Origin: Algibacter_G agarivorans
GTDB lineage: Bacteria > Bacteroidota > Bacteroidia > Flavobacteriales > Flavobacteriaceae
Direction of reading: 5' to 3'
Assembly: GCF_039543245.1 (NCBI RefSeq)
Contig: NZ_BAABJJ010000038.1
Coordinates: 1 to 64,000 of the forward strand
DNA: 64,000 nt
The position numbers and the translations under genes were made by a program. This document shows positions 52,649-61,812 of the stretch, in pieces. The notes under the pieces are model-generated. The model was given only the letters and a program-made list of their open reading frames with translations, searched no databases and was not told where the DNA came from. The first letter of the stretch is position 1. The number at the start of each line of letters is the position of its first letter.

Positions 52649-53815
52649 ATGAAAAAACATTGCTTTAAGTTATTTTTTATATTATTAAGTGTTCTTGTTT
52701 CTTGTAAAACGGAAACTAAAGAACAATACAATCCACAAAAAGAATTAGAAAATAGGTACGATAAACTTTTACACTACAAAGTAGATTCTTTAGCATTCCC
52801 AAGAAGTTTTTCGCATGAAAAACAAGAAATTAAAAAAGTGCCATCAAAAGATTGGACTAGTGGTTTTTTTGCAGGTAATCTATGGCAAATTTATGAGTTA
52901 ACAGGAAATGTAGACTTTAAGACAAAAGCTAAACATTGGACTGCTTTCATAGAAAAAGAAAAGTATAACGACAGAACCCACGACATGGGTTTTAAAGTGT
53001 TTTGCAGCTTCGGAAATGGATTAAAACATGCAGATAATCAAACCTATAAAGATATCATCGTTGAAAGTGCTACCACATTAAGCACCCGTTTTAATAAAAA
53101 GATAGGGAGCATACGCTCGTGGGATTTTAATAGAGATGTATGGCAATTTCCAGTAATCATTGATAATATGATGAATTTGGAACTACTCTTCGAGGCTACT
53201 AAAATTTCAGGAGATAGTACCTTTCATAAACTAGCAGTAACCCACGCAAATACCACACTTAAAAATCATTTTAGACCAGATAATAGTTGTTATCATGTTG
53301 TTGATTATGATACTATTTCGCTTCAGCCAAGAATGAAAGTAACGCATCAAGGTTTTGGTGATGAAACATCTTGGGCACGAGGTCAAGGCTGGGCTATTTA
53401 TGGGTATACCATGACCTATCGTTACACAAAAGACCCTAAGTATTTAGAACGCGCTATAGCAACGGCAGGTTTCTTTTTAAATCATAAAAATTTACCAGAA
53501 GATGGTATTCCTTATTGGGATTTTGATGCCCCTAATATACCCAATGCATCACGAGATGTGTCAGCGGGGGCAATAGTTGCATCTGCCTTGGTGGAACTTT
53601 ATGGATATACCAAAAATGAGGATTATTTGAATTACAGCAAGAAAGTAGCAAACACCATGACATCATCAAAATATATTTTGCCCAGTGATGTAGATATTCC
53701 CTTTATTTTAGACCATAGTTTTGGAGATTGGTCGAAAAGATCAGAAATGGATGAGCCTATAGTCTATGGAGATTATTATTATTTAGAAACCTTATTGAGA
53801 TTAAAAGATGTATAA
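52649..53815 (+). CDS. GH88 unsaturated glucuronyl hydrolase
   Basis: Removes the unsaturated uronic acid from the non-reducing end of lyase products by hydration. The start at ATG 52649 gives the signal MKKHCFKLFFILLSVLVSC; ATGs at 52631 and 52646 are alternatives. The helical barrel shows WTSGFFAGNLWQIYE, THDMGFKVFCSFGNGL and FPVIIDNMMNLELLF (the two GH88 catalytic Asp residues) and ETSWARGQGWAIYG. Its presence implies a substrate giving mixed oligomers with a terminal delta-uronate, which pure alginate would not require. Confidence 0.9.
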   Translation: MKKHCFKLFFILLSVLVSCKTETKEQYNPQKELENRYDKLLHYKVDSLAFPRSFSHEKQEIKKVPSKDWTSGFFAGNLWQIYELTGNVDFKTKAKHWTAFIEKEKYNDRTHDMGFKVFCSFGNGLKHADNQTYKDIIVESATTLSTRFNKKIGSIRSWDFNRDVWQFPVIIDNMMNLELLFEATKISGDSTFHKLAVTHANTTLKNHFRPDNSCYHVVDYDTISLQPRMKVTHQGFGDETSWARGQGWAIYGYTMTYRYTKDPKYLERAIATAGFFLNHKNLPEDGIPYWDFDAPNIPNASRDVSAGAIVASALVELYGYTKNEDYLNYSKKVANTMTSSKYILPSDVDIPFILDHSFGDWSKRSEMDEPIVYGDYYYLETLLRLKDV

Positions 53816-53818
53816 CAG

Positions 53819-56245
53819 ATGATATATAAAAGTCCAACATTTAAAATTATTAGCCTTCTTTTGGTTTGTTTCGTTATCATGTCTTGCGGGGTTTCTTCCA
53901 AAGAAAAAAATCAAGAACGGAGCAAAGTCAATATTAATGACAATTGGCTGTATTTGGAAAATGACACTAAAAGTATAGATGATGCTTTGAAGCAAAATGA
54001 TTGGGAAAACATAAATTTACCACATAGTTGGAATGCATTAGATGCTACAGATTTAGAAGCAGGTTACAGACGAAGTGGAAGTTGGTATAAAAAAGAAATG
54101 GATGTGTCTTCAATCATTTCAGGTTTTACTTATCAATTGTATTTTGAAGGTGTCAATATTACCAGTGAAGTGTATGTGAATGGAAAAAAAGTTGGAGGTC
54201 ATGTTGGAGGGTATATTGGTTTTACAATTGATATTACCGAAGCTATTTCAATAGGAAGTAATATCATTTTAGTGCGAGCTGATAACGGTTATGATCCAGA
54301 GATTATACCGTCCCAAAAAAGTGACTTCTTTATTTTTGGTGGTATTACTAGAGATGTTTGGTTGGAAACTTTACCTGATCAGTATGTCTCAAATTTGAAA
54401 ATCACAACACCAAAAGTTTCAGCGTCAAATGCCGAATTACAGGCAACTGTTTCAGTTAATAATGCTGATAACAATTCAAATTTAAAAGTAAAAGCATCTT
54501 TGTTGGACGCCAATGGTAAATCTATAAAATCATCACTTTTTGATATCACTGATAATACTTCAGAAATCAATTTTAAAACGATAGAAAACCCAAAACTTTG
54601 GGGCACCGATAATCCTAATTTATACACGCTTTTAGTAGAATTGGTTGAAAATGAAATGGTAAAAGACAAAATATCCGACCGCGTTGGTTTCAGATGGTTT
54701 GAGTTTAAAGATCATGGTGCATTTTATCTTAACGGAAAGCGATTGCTTTTAAGAGGTACACATAGGCACGAAGAACATGCTGGGGTAGGAGCTGCAATGA
54801 GCAATGCCCAACATCGTACAGATATAGAACTCATTAAGGATATGGGTGCGAATTTTGTGCGTCTGGCACATTATCCACAAGATCCAGAAGTGTACAAAGC
54901 CTGTGACGAATTGGGTTTGCTAGTTTGGGATGAATTGCCTTGGTGTCGTGGTGGTTTAGGAAATGATGTTTGGAAAGCCAATACAAAAACCATGTTGAAA
55001 GAAATTATAGAACAAAATTTTAATCATCCGAGTATCATTTTATGGTCTATGGGGAACGAGATTTATTGGTTGCCGGATTTTGAAGATGGCGATAATAGAG
55101 AAAACATAAATGTGTATTTAAAAGAGTTACATGATTATTCGCATGAGTTGGATCCATCGCGAAAAACAGCTATTAGAAAATATTATGAAGGCGCAGATAT
55201 TGTAGATGTATTTTCACCATCCATTTGGTCTGGTTGGTATTCAGGGAGCTATAAAAGCTACCAAAAAGCTATCGACCAATACAAAGCAGAATACCCTCAT
55301 TTTTTACATGCAGAGTACGGCGGGTCTAGTCATTTAGGACGTCATACTGAAACACCAATAACTGGCGAGGGAAAAATACAGGCAGACGGTTGGGAAGAAG
55401 CCATTGTGCAAACGGATGTTGCTAATATTGCCCAAATTGGTGATTGGAGCGAGAATTATATTGTCGATTTATTCGATTGGCATCTGCGTATTTCAGAAAA
55501 CGATACTACGTTTGTTGGAAATATCCAATGGGCTTTTAAGGATTTTGGTACGCCGTTACGACCAGAAAATGCCATTCCGTACATGAATCAAAAAGGATTG
55601 GTGGATAGAGCAGGTAACCCAAAAGATGCGTTTTATGTGTTTAAAAGTTATTGGAGCGATGAGCCATTTACATATATAGAATCACATACTTGGACAGAGC
55701 GTCAGGGGCCAAAAGGCGTTGCCAGAGATATTAGTGTTTATAGTAACTGTCCACAAGTGGAGTTGTTTTTAAACGGAAAAAGCCTAGGAGCTAAACAACG
55801 GGACATTCAAGCGTTTCCTGCTGCGGGTTTAAACTGGAATATTAATTTCAAAGAAGGCGAAAATACTTTGGTTTCAGTTGGAAAAACTAAGGAAGGTAAA
55901 GACGTTAAAGATGAATTGAAGTTGAATTACAGGTTTACTAAAAACAATAAGGCCAAAGGGTTAAAATTAGACTATAAAATCTTCGAGAATGGAAATTACT
56001 TAGTAACGGCTATTGCTTATGATAGTAAAGGTTTGCGTTGTTTAGATTATGAAAACCGGGTGTATTTCCAATGCCTTTCAGGTGGAGAAACCTTTAAAAG
56101 CCTTGGTACTCCAACAGGTAGTGAATCTATTGAAATGGCTAATGGCAAAGCATCTATAGAAGTGAAACGGCATTCAAAAGATAAGCAGCTTAAAATGATG
56201 GTTTTGAACCAAAATTTTAAAGGAACGTATTTAACTATAGATTAG
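53819..56245 (+). CDS. GH2 family glycosidase (beta-galactosidase/glucuronidase type)
   Basis: Lipoprotein signal MIYKSPTFKIISLLLVCFVI then MSC. A sugar-binding jelly roll (about 40-190; FEGVNITSEVYVNGKKVGGH) and an immunoglobulin-like domain precede the TIM barrel (about 300-590). FYLNGKRLLLRGTHRHEEHAG is the GH2 signature, with acid/base E414 (SMGNE) and nucleophile E499 (HAEYGG). C-terminal beta domains follow. Start 3 bp after GH88, so one operon. Substrate specificity (galactoside, glucuronide or other) cannot be read from the sequence. Confidence 0.9.
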   Translation: MIYKSPTFKIISLLLVCFVIMSCGVSSKEKNQERSKVNINDNWLYLENDTKSIDDALKQNDWENINLPHSWNALDATDLEAGYRRSGSWYKKEMDVSSIISGFTYQLYFEGVNITSEVYVNGKKVGGHVGGYIGFTIDITEAISIGSNIILVRADNGYDPEIIPSQKSDFFIFGGITRDVWLETLPDQYVSNLKITTPKVSASNAELQATVSVNNADNNSNLKVKASLLDANGKSIKSSLFDITDNTSEINFKTIENPKLWGTDNPNLYTLLVELVENEMVKDKISDRVGFRWFEFKDHGAFYLNGKRLLLRGTHRHEEHAGVGAAMSNAQHRTDIELIKDMGANFVRLAHYPQDPEVYKACDELGLLVWDELPWCRGGLGNDVWKANTKTMLKEIIEQNFNHPSIILWSMGNEIYWLPDFEDGDNRENINVYLKELHDYSHELDPSRKTAIRKYYEGADIVDVFSPSIWSGWYSGSYKSYQKAIDQYKAEYPHFLHAEYGGSSHLGRHTETPITGEGKIQADGWEEAIVQTDVANIAQIGDWSENYIVDLFDWHLRISENDTTFVGNIQWAFKDFGTPLRPENAIPYMNQKGLVDRAGNPKDAFYVFKSYWSDEPFTYIESHTWTERQGPKGVARDISVYSNCPQVELFLNGKSLGAKQRDIQAFPAAGLNWNINFKEGENTLVSVGKTKEGKDVKDELKLNYRFTKNNKAKGLKLDYKIFENGNYLVTAIAYDSKGLRCLDYENRVYFQCLSGGETFKSLGTPTGSESIEMANGKASIEVKRHSKDKQLKMMVLNQNFKGTYLTID

Positions 56246-56278
56246 TTTGTGAATTTTTTATCTTAAAACCAGTTCTTA

Positions 56279-57445
56279 ATGCAGTATTATAGATATAGCA
56301 TAGTTACACTTTTTATAATTATTAGCGGATGTTCAAAGTCTTCTTATGATTTTGATTTAGTTGTTACATTAGAGAAGAATCATATACTTAAATCCGCAGA
56401 AAGGTATTCTAACCTAAATCCAGTAACGGTTACCGCTAGTTTTTCTGAGCGCAGTGCAGGAGGCAAGCATGATTTTTATTCTGAAGGCGATTATTGGTGG
56501 CCAAACCCAAAACATCCTGATAGTGCCTATATTAGAAAAGATGGCTTAAGTAATCCTGATAATTTTGTGGCACATCGTAAAGCAATGATTAGGCTAGGCC
56601 AGATTTCTGGTGCATTAGCTTCCGCTTATTTAGTAACCAAGGATGGACAGTATATCAAGGATTTGATACCTCATTTAAAAGCTTGGTTTGTTAATGAAAC
56701 AACCAAAATGAACCCAAATTTGCTGTATGCACAAGCTATAAAAGGTCGCGTTACAGGTAGGGGTATTGGAATTATAGATACCATTCATTTGATTGAAGTT
56801 GCTAAAGCTATTCGAGTTGTAGAGCAGTCACAATTAATTTCTATTGAAGAACTCTTCAAAATAAAACAATGGTTTTCAGATTATTTAGCATGGTTAACAA
56901 CGCATGATTATGGCAAAAAAGAACGCGATAACGGAAACAATCATAGTACCTGTTGGGCCATGCAAGTTGCTGCTTTTGCAGAACTTGTTGGTAATGAAGG
57001 GCAGTTGAGTTTTTGTAGAACTTTTTTCAAGGAAGTACTTTTACCTGGACAAATGGCAAAAGATGGCAGTTTCCCTAAAGAATTGTCTAGAACAAAACCT
57101 TATGGCTACTCTATTTTCAATTTAGATGCCATATTTGGATTGGCACAAATAATATCTACTGAAGATGATAATTTGTTTCAATATAAAACGGAAGATGGTA
57201 AAAGTTTAAAACAAGGCTTGGCATTTATGTTTCCATCTTTAAAAAATAAAGACCTTTGGACTTTTCAAAAAGATGTTATGTATTGGGACGATTGGCCTAC
57301 AAAACAACCGTCTTTGTTATTTGGAGGTTTGCAGTTTGAAAGGGAAGACTATATTGATATTTGGAAAAAATTGCCTGCATTACCAAATAAACCAGAGATA
57401 ATCAGAAATATGCCCATTAGGTATCCTTTGTTATGGGTGTATTGA
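56279..57445 (+). CDS. Alginate-lyase-fold lipoprotein (PL38/PL5-like)
   Basis: A 388-aa protein with lipobox ISGC at the end of its signal (MQYYRYSIVTLFIIISGC). The alpha/alpha barrel carries SEGDYWWPNPKHPDSAYIRKDG, NNHSTCWAMQVAAFAELVG and GSFPKELSRTKPYGYSIFNLDA. These are features of the Pfam Alginate_lyase group that includes PL5 and the glucuronan lyases PL38. The N-x-H-S-T-x-W motif and following Arg/Tyr are the likely active site. With GH88 and GH2 just upstream (33-bp gap) it completes a second degradation module, perhaps for a glucuronate-containing polymer rather than alginate. Confidence 0.75.
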   Translation: MQYYRYSIVTLFIIISGCSKSSYDFDLVVTLEKNHILKSAERYSNLNPVTVTASFSERSAGGKHDFYSEGDYWWPNPKHPDSAYIRKDGLSNPDNFVAHRKAMIRLGQISGALASAYLVTKDGQYIKDLIPHLKAWFVNETTKMNPNLLYAQAIKGRVTGRGIGIIDTIHLIEVAKAIRVVEQSQLISIEELFKIKQWFSDYLAWLTTHDYGKKERDNGNNHSTCWAMQVAAFAELVGNEGQLSFCRTFFKEVLLPGQMAKDGSFPKELSRTKPYGYSIFNLDAIFGLAQIISTEDDNLFQYKTEDGKSLKQGLAFMFPSLKNKDLWTFQKDVMYWDDWPTKQPSLLFGGLQFEREDYIDIWKKLPALPNKPEIIRNMPIRYPLLWVY

Positions 57446-57464
57446 ACAATTTAATCGAAAAGAA

Positions 57465-57573
57465 TTCCTTGAGGCTCTGCCTTGGGGTTTCAATTGAAAT
57501 TGTCATTCCCGTGAAATCGAAAGATTCATGAATTCATTATTATAAAATAGTAGACGATGAATAAAACGGGAAT
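57465..57573. repeat. Dispersed flavobacterial-type repeat fragment
   Basis: TTGAGGCTCTGCCTTGGGG is followed by GTCATTCCCGTGAAA and, 50 bp on, its inverted counterpart ACGGGAATC (ATTCCCGT 57505-57512, ACGGGAAT 57566-57573). Such GTCATTCC-type palindromic pieces are common between genes in Flavobacteriia (from memory). GCCCCGAGGTTCT inside the end of the next gene looks like part of the same repeat. Confidence 0.45.
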
Positions 57574-57603
57574 CTAAAATAACAGAATTGGTATTATGTC
57601 CTT

Positions 57604-58467
57604 CTATGGGTTTTGACGCCCCGAGGTTCTATATTTTACTTTCTTTTGAAGTTTAGATGTATCGGTAAGTTTATTTATAGTGATTATTGGATTTTCATAT
57701 AAATAAATAGAACTAGACCCAGATGCTTCAATGCTTATGTTTTCCAAAACTTCAAGGTGCGCATCACTATTAATTTCGCAAATAACATGACACGTGTTTA
57801 GGGTGAAGTTTTTACCGTTAAATAGAGCGTTATTATCTAAATCTATTGTAGCCTCAATACTTGAGCCTTCTATAATGGCATTGGCGCGCTGATATAATGT
57901 TGCTGAAAACTTTGAGGTGTTAATAAGTGCTTCTAGTTTATTGTACCCACTTGTGTTAATAGTGCAATTTTCGCTGGTTAAGTTTAGTTTTACTTTAGAT
58001 TTATCGTCGCCTTCAAAACTGAAGTTGTCTGATTGAATAGTTAATCCCGCTTTTGAAGAGCCTTTGGTTTTTAATGAAGCGTTTTTTAAATCCATGGTTG
58101 TAAGTGAGGTGATTTCTGCATCGTCTGTCGTTTCAATATGTCTAAGAAAATCATCATAGGTGACCTTGATATTCAGTTTCTTTTTAGAAGTGATTTTGGC
58201 GGTTTTATTAAATGTTAGAATGCTATCTCTAACTTGAAAGGCTATATACTCATGTAAGTTTTCATCGGTTTCAATTTCTACCGAAGGATTTTTATTAAAG
58301 ATGATTTCAATTTCAAAATCTTCATCAAGAGCAATCGTATGGTATGAATTTATATTGGTTAGCTGTGTAATAACATTTCTATTTCCTTTTACTTTATCTG
58401 TGGTTTGAGCCATGCTGAATGTACTAATTAAAAAACTAAAAAGTAATACTATATGGGAGTTCTTCAT
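57604..58467 (-). CDS. GIN-domain (DUF2807) exported protein 1
   Basis: Signal about 1-20 (ending SMAQ). The rest is a beta-solenoid of the putative auto-transporter adhesin head GIN type, 287 aa, with strands such as AITSKKKLNIKVTYDD and NAEITSLTTMDLKNA-like turns. Such proteins are common in Bacteroidota envelope-stress clusters with PspC. The last residues (SGRQNP) are encoded by repeat-like DNA, so the natural C-terminus may be altered. Function unknown. Confidence 0.75.
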   Translation of the reverse strand: MKNSHIVLLFSFLISTFSMAQTTDKVKGNRNVITQLTNINSYHTIALDEDFEIEIIFNKNPSVEIETDENLHEYIAFQVRDSILTFNKTAKITSKKKLNIKVTYDDFLRHIETTDDAEITSLTTMDLKNASLKTKGSSKAGLTIQSDNFSFEGDDKSKVKLNLTSENCTINTSGYNKLEALINTSKFSATLYQRANAIIEGSSIEATIDLDNNALFNGKNFTLNTCHVICEINSDAHLEVLENISIEASGSSSIYLYENPIITINKLTDTSKLQKKVKYRTSGRQNP

Positions 58468-58617
58468 TTTTAAAACGGATTAATTGCTAAATGCGTTAAT
58501 GATGTGACACATGATATAGCATATTAGTCACTAAATATAAAACAATAACCATCCCAAACTTTTAATAAAGTATGGGATGGTTTGAAATAATTAGTTAGCT
58601 GTTGGTTGATTCTGTTT

Positions 58618-59346
58618 TTACTGCTGTCTGATGCTTCCTGAAGAGCTATCACTTTTATCAACTTTTTCTGGGTTTCCATAATATTTAACATCACCACCGC
58701 TAGTAGCTCTGGCAGTTAATTCTTTAGAGGTATTCACTGTTATATCTGCACCGCTAGTAGCTTTCACTTCGCTAGATTCTGCCATTAAATCAGCAGCTTT
58801 AATATCACTTCCGCTTGTGGCTTCCGCAATGAGTTTAATGGTTTTTCCAGACAATCTTAAATCACTTCCGCTTGTAGACTTGCAATTTAAAGTTGTTGTA
58901 TTTACATCTAGTTTCATATCGCTACCGCTAGTTGATTTTAAATTTAAGTTTTCAACTGTAATGGTATTTGTTGAATACACATCACTTCCACTTGTAGATA
59001 TAATACTTGAAATATCTTTAAAACTTACTTTTACTTTTTTTGATGACGCTTTACCAATATTTTGTTTGGTATGAATTTTCAAAACACCATCTTCAACTTC
59101 AGTTAAAATAAGGTCGTGTAAATTTTCGTCGGCTTCAACGCTTATACGTTCTATATCACTTTGCGTTAAATACACATCTAAACCTTCCGTAGCTTTTATA
59201 GTAGAAAAAGGTTCATTAATAGTTCGCTCTTGGGTAATGACGTTTCCATTACCTCTAACTCCTGAGTTGAGGTTCATATCGAAATTGCATGAAAAAAGCG
59301 TTAAGCTTAATACGGTTGCTACAATGATTTTAATTAGTGTTGTCAT
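58618..59346 (-). CDS. GIN-domain (DUF2807) lipoprotein 2 with TSGSD repeats
   Basis: The start at 59346 gives MTTLIKIIVATVLSLTLFSC, a lipoprotein signal; the 21 codons upstream are rejected. The chain (242 aa) is a beta-solenoid in which STSGSD or variants (TSGAD, TSGGD) recur about every 19-20 residues, at least six times. This is the turn motif of the GIN domain. It lies between GIN protein 1 and the PspC protein on the same strand. An envelope-surface or stress role is likely but unproven. Confidence 0.8.
   Translation of the reverse strand: MTTLIKIIVATVLSLTLFSCNFDMNLNSGVRGNGNVITQERTINEPFSTIKATEGLDVYLTQSDIERISVEADENLHDLILTEVEDGVLKIHTKQNIGKASSKKVKVSFKDISSIISTSGSDVYSTNTITVENLNLKSTSGSDMKLDVNTTTLNCKSTSGSDLRLSGKTIKLIAEATSGSDIKAADLMAESSEVKATSGADITVNTSKELTARATSGGDVKYYGNPEKVDKSDSSSGSIRQQ
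58670..58995 (-). repeat. Tandem TSGSD-coding repeats
   Basis: On the plus strand the pieces CACTTCCGCTTGTGG, CACTTCCGCTTGTAG and CGCTACCGCTAGTTG recur at roughly 60-bp spacing. They encode the STSGSD turns of the GIN beta-solenoid. Confidence 0.6.
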
Positions 59347-59476
59347 GATTGTTCGTTTTTTGATTGATACTGAAACAAGTTCAGTACTAATGGTTAAATT
59401 ATAGTTCAAATATCTTTTAAAACAGTGTTGATTAGTAACTTAAATATCTGAATTGTTGTTTTATGATGATGAGTTG

Positions 59477-61273
59477 TTAGTTGTCTGATTCAATTTTAAC
59501 ACCGTCTGAATTTATATTTACTTTAATAGCATCAGACTCTGCTTTAATACCGTCTTCATCTATTTTTAAATGGGTGTCATCAGCTTTAATTTCTAAACCA
59601 TTATCATTAATCTTTATTCCAGATGCGTTTACTTCAATTTTAAAATCTTCATCTTCCTCAATAGGGCAGTCTAAACATTCAGTATCGTCATTCAGTATTT
59701 TTAAGTAATGGTTGACTTTATCTCTCGAAACAATATTACCATTATAAGTTCTGTAGTTTAAGTTGTCTTTTGTGCTGTTATTAAAATAAACAACCGAATT
59801 TTCAGGTAAATAAAGCACCACATCTACTTTTTGATCACTGAATTTGTTTTCGGGATTTGTGGTTAGATAAGAATCTAATAGTAAGGTATTGTTTTTAAAT
59901 TCGAAATTATAATCTATGTTTTTAGCACGCTCAATGGCTTTTTCATAATCTCTACCATCGGCTCTTTTTCTTATGCCGATTCTAGCTATGGAATCTGTAG
60001 TAGATTTTACTATAATATCAATATTTGATGAATACAAAACTTTATCGCCGCTTTCATTATAGGCAAGTTTAAATCTGTCATGATGGTAATGATCAGAATT
60101 AAAATTATCATGACTTACCATTTTAATATTTATGGTGTCGTTTGCTGTAATTGGCATTTCTGTTTTTTCTGTAAAACTTTCTTCAAAAGCATGTTCACTG
60201 GCTTGTCTAGCACCAACAATTACTAAGGATATTATGGATATAAGCCACAACCCAAGCAAGGTGAATTTAGCAATATTCCCAATTGATTTCAGGTTGTTAA
60301 TGAGAATTTTTAAGCCTAAATAGAATAGAAAAAAGAAGGGAATGCCAACTGCAAAAAATGCTAATAATGATACTAACCAAATAGGTGTTTCGCCAGCATT
60401 GGCAATCTCAACCAAGTCTAAACCAGGAATGTGCATAATATTGGCTACACCTAATGAAAATAGCCCAATAATTAGCCCGATTATAGCCGCAGCTCCTGTT
60501 ATAATAAGTATGATGCCTATAAATTTAGCAAACACTTTAAAGAAGAACATGATGATATCTCCAATGGTATCAAAAAAAGTTCTTGACGACGATTTTATTG
60601 AGTTACCAGTTTTTTTTACATCTATATTTTTGGCAGCATTTGAAACAGAATCAGATACATTTTTGGCAACATCACCAACAGTTTCAGTTACAGAATCAAA
60701 CCCGTCCTTGATTTTTTTTTCAATGTTACTAATGTTAACAGGTTCTCCGGTCATCATTATTTTTTCGGCAGTTGTTTTAGCTTCAGGAACTAAAATCCAA
60801 AGTAAAATATAAAGTAAAATACCAGTACCTGCACCAAAAATTAAAAGAATCCAAGCTAGACGAATCCAAATGGCGTCAATACCAAAATAATGTGCCAATC
60901 CAGATGATACCCCACCAATGTATGAGTTGTCTGTATCTCTAAATAACTTTCTAGATGGAGCTGCTTTTTTACTATAAGAAGTATGCGGGTCATCTTCAAA
61001 AATCTCGTCATCTACCAAGTAGTCTTCTGGTTGCCCCATGATTGAGATCACTTCATCTACCTCTTTAATTCTTATAACTTGCTTATCGTTTTGCACACGC
61101 TCATTAAAAAGTTCGGCAATACGAGCTTCTATATCCGCTATAATTTCAGAACGCCCTTGAGAGTCTGTAAATGAACGTTTTATAGCCTCAAGATAGCGCT
61201 GTAATTTTAAGTACGCATCTTCATCTATATGAAAAAATATACCTGCTAAATTTATGTTGACTGTCTTATTCAT
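59477..61273 (-). CDS. PspC-domain envelope protein
   Basis: A 598-aa protein. An N-terminal segment (about 1-90; VNINLAGIFFHIDEDAYLKL, IMGQPEDY) is typical of Bacteroidota PspC fusions. The PspC domain follows (about 105-170; RDTDNSYIGGVSSGLAHYFG, then a transmembrane helix). Three or four further membrane helices run from about 235 to 365. A C-terminal extracytoplasmic beta region ends in repetitive DGIKAESDAIKVNINSDGVK. PspC proteins respond to membrane stress. It overlaps the PadR gene by 4 bp, so the two are an operon, and the PadR protein is the likely regulator. Confidence 0.88.
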   Translation of the reverse strand: MNKTVNINLAGIFFHIDEDAYLKLQRYLEAIKRSFTDSQGRSEIIADIEARIAELFNERVQNDKQVIRIKEVDEVISIMGQPEDYLVDDEIFEDDPHTSYSKKAAPSRKLFRDTDNSYIGGVSSGLAHYFGIDAIWIRLAWILLIFGAGTGILLYILLWILVPEAKTTAEKIMMTGEPVNISNIEKKIKDGFDSVTETVGDVAKNVSDSVSNAAKNIDVKKTGNSIKSSSRTFFDTIGDIIMFFFKVFAKFIGIILIITGAAAIIGLIIGLFSLGVANIMHIPGLDLVEIANAGETPIWLVSLLAFFAVGIPFFFLFYLGLKILINNLKSIGNIAKFTLLGLWLISIISLVIVGARQASEHAFEESFTEKTEMPITANDTINIKMVSHDNFNSDHYHHDRFKLAYNESGDKVLYSSNIDIIVKSTTDSIARIGIRKRADGRDYEKAIERAKNIDYNFEFKNNTLLLDSYLTTNPENKFSDQKVDVVLYLPENSVVYFNNSTKDNLNYRTYNGNIVSRDKVNHYLKILNDDTECLDCPIEEDEDFKIEVNASGIKINDNGLEIKADDTHLKIDEDGIKAESDAIKVNINSDGVKIESDN

Positions 61274-61611
61274 TTCTTTGTTGTTTTTTGGCTTGTTACT
61301 ATAGTTACTGCATGGTGTAATTCACTCCAAGTGGTGTTCAACTCTTTTAAAAACAGTTTTCCCGTTTCCGTTAAACCATAATATTTTCTTGGAGGTCCAG
61401 AGGTCGATTCTTCCCATCTGTAATTTAAAAGTCCTGCGTTTTTAAGTCGTGTAAGTAGTGGGTAAATTGTCCCTTCTACCACCAGCAACTTCGCATCTTT
61501 CAAGGTGCCCAGAATTTCTGCAACATACGCATCTTCGTCTTTTAAGACTGAGAGTATGCAGAATTCCAATACGCCTTTACGCATTTGTGCTTTTGTGTTT
61601 TCTATCTTCAT
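61270..61611 (-). CDS. PadR-family transcriptional regulator
   Basis: A winged-HTH regulator of 113 aa. MRKGVLEFCILSVLKDEDAYVAEI and EGTIYPLLTRLKNAGLLNYRWEESTSGPPRKYYGLTETG are the PadR signature. First gene of a minus-strand operon with the PspC protein (4-bp overlap) and then the two GIN proteins; a common Bacteroidota envelope-stress arrangement. Probably autoregulatory. Confidence 0.92.
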   Translation of the reverse strand: MKIENTKAQMRKGVLEFCILSVLKDEDAYVAEILGTLKDAKLLVVEGTIYPLLTRLKNAGLLNYRWEESTSGPPRKYYGLTETGKLFLKELNTTWSELHHAVTIVTSQKTTKK

Positions 61612-61723
61612 AGTGTCATTCGTTTAATGTTGTGAAACTGTTCGTTTTCATGTGCTGAATTTATTTCAGTATTGATTGATTTGATGATTGTTATTATTGA
61701 TGAAATTTTAGTTCTAATTTATA

Positions 61724-61774
61724 TTTTGGGCGTTACCACAAGGGTCGGGCTTTCCTCTGCAATCCCTAACGCGG
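61724..61774. repeat. Dispersed repeat fragment (GGGCGTTACC type)
   Basis: GGGCGTTACCACAAGGGTCG, GGCTTTCC, TCTGCAATCCCTAACGCGG in order. I recognise this as a piece of a repeat seen between genes in many Flavobacteriia genomes; its nature (mobile or structural) is not known to me. It is GC-rich compared with its surroundings. Confidence 0.5.
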
Positions 61775-61812
61775 ACATATCTGCTATCTATTAGGCTATC
61801 ATAAATACTGGG

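Noticed and set aside
60342..60812. Long plus-strand ORF (156 codons) inside the PspC gene
   Set aside because: Antisense shadow of the membrane-helix codons of a clear PspC protein.
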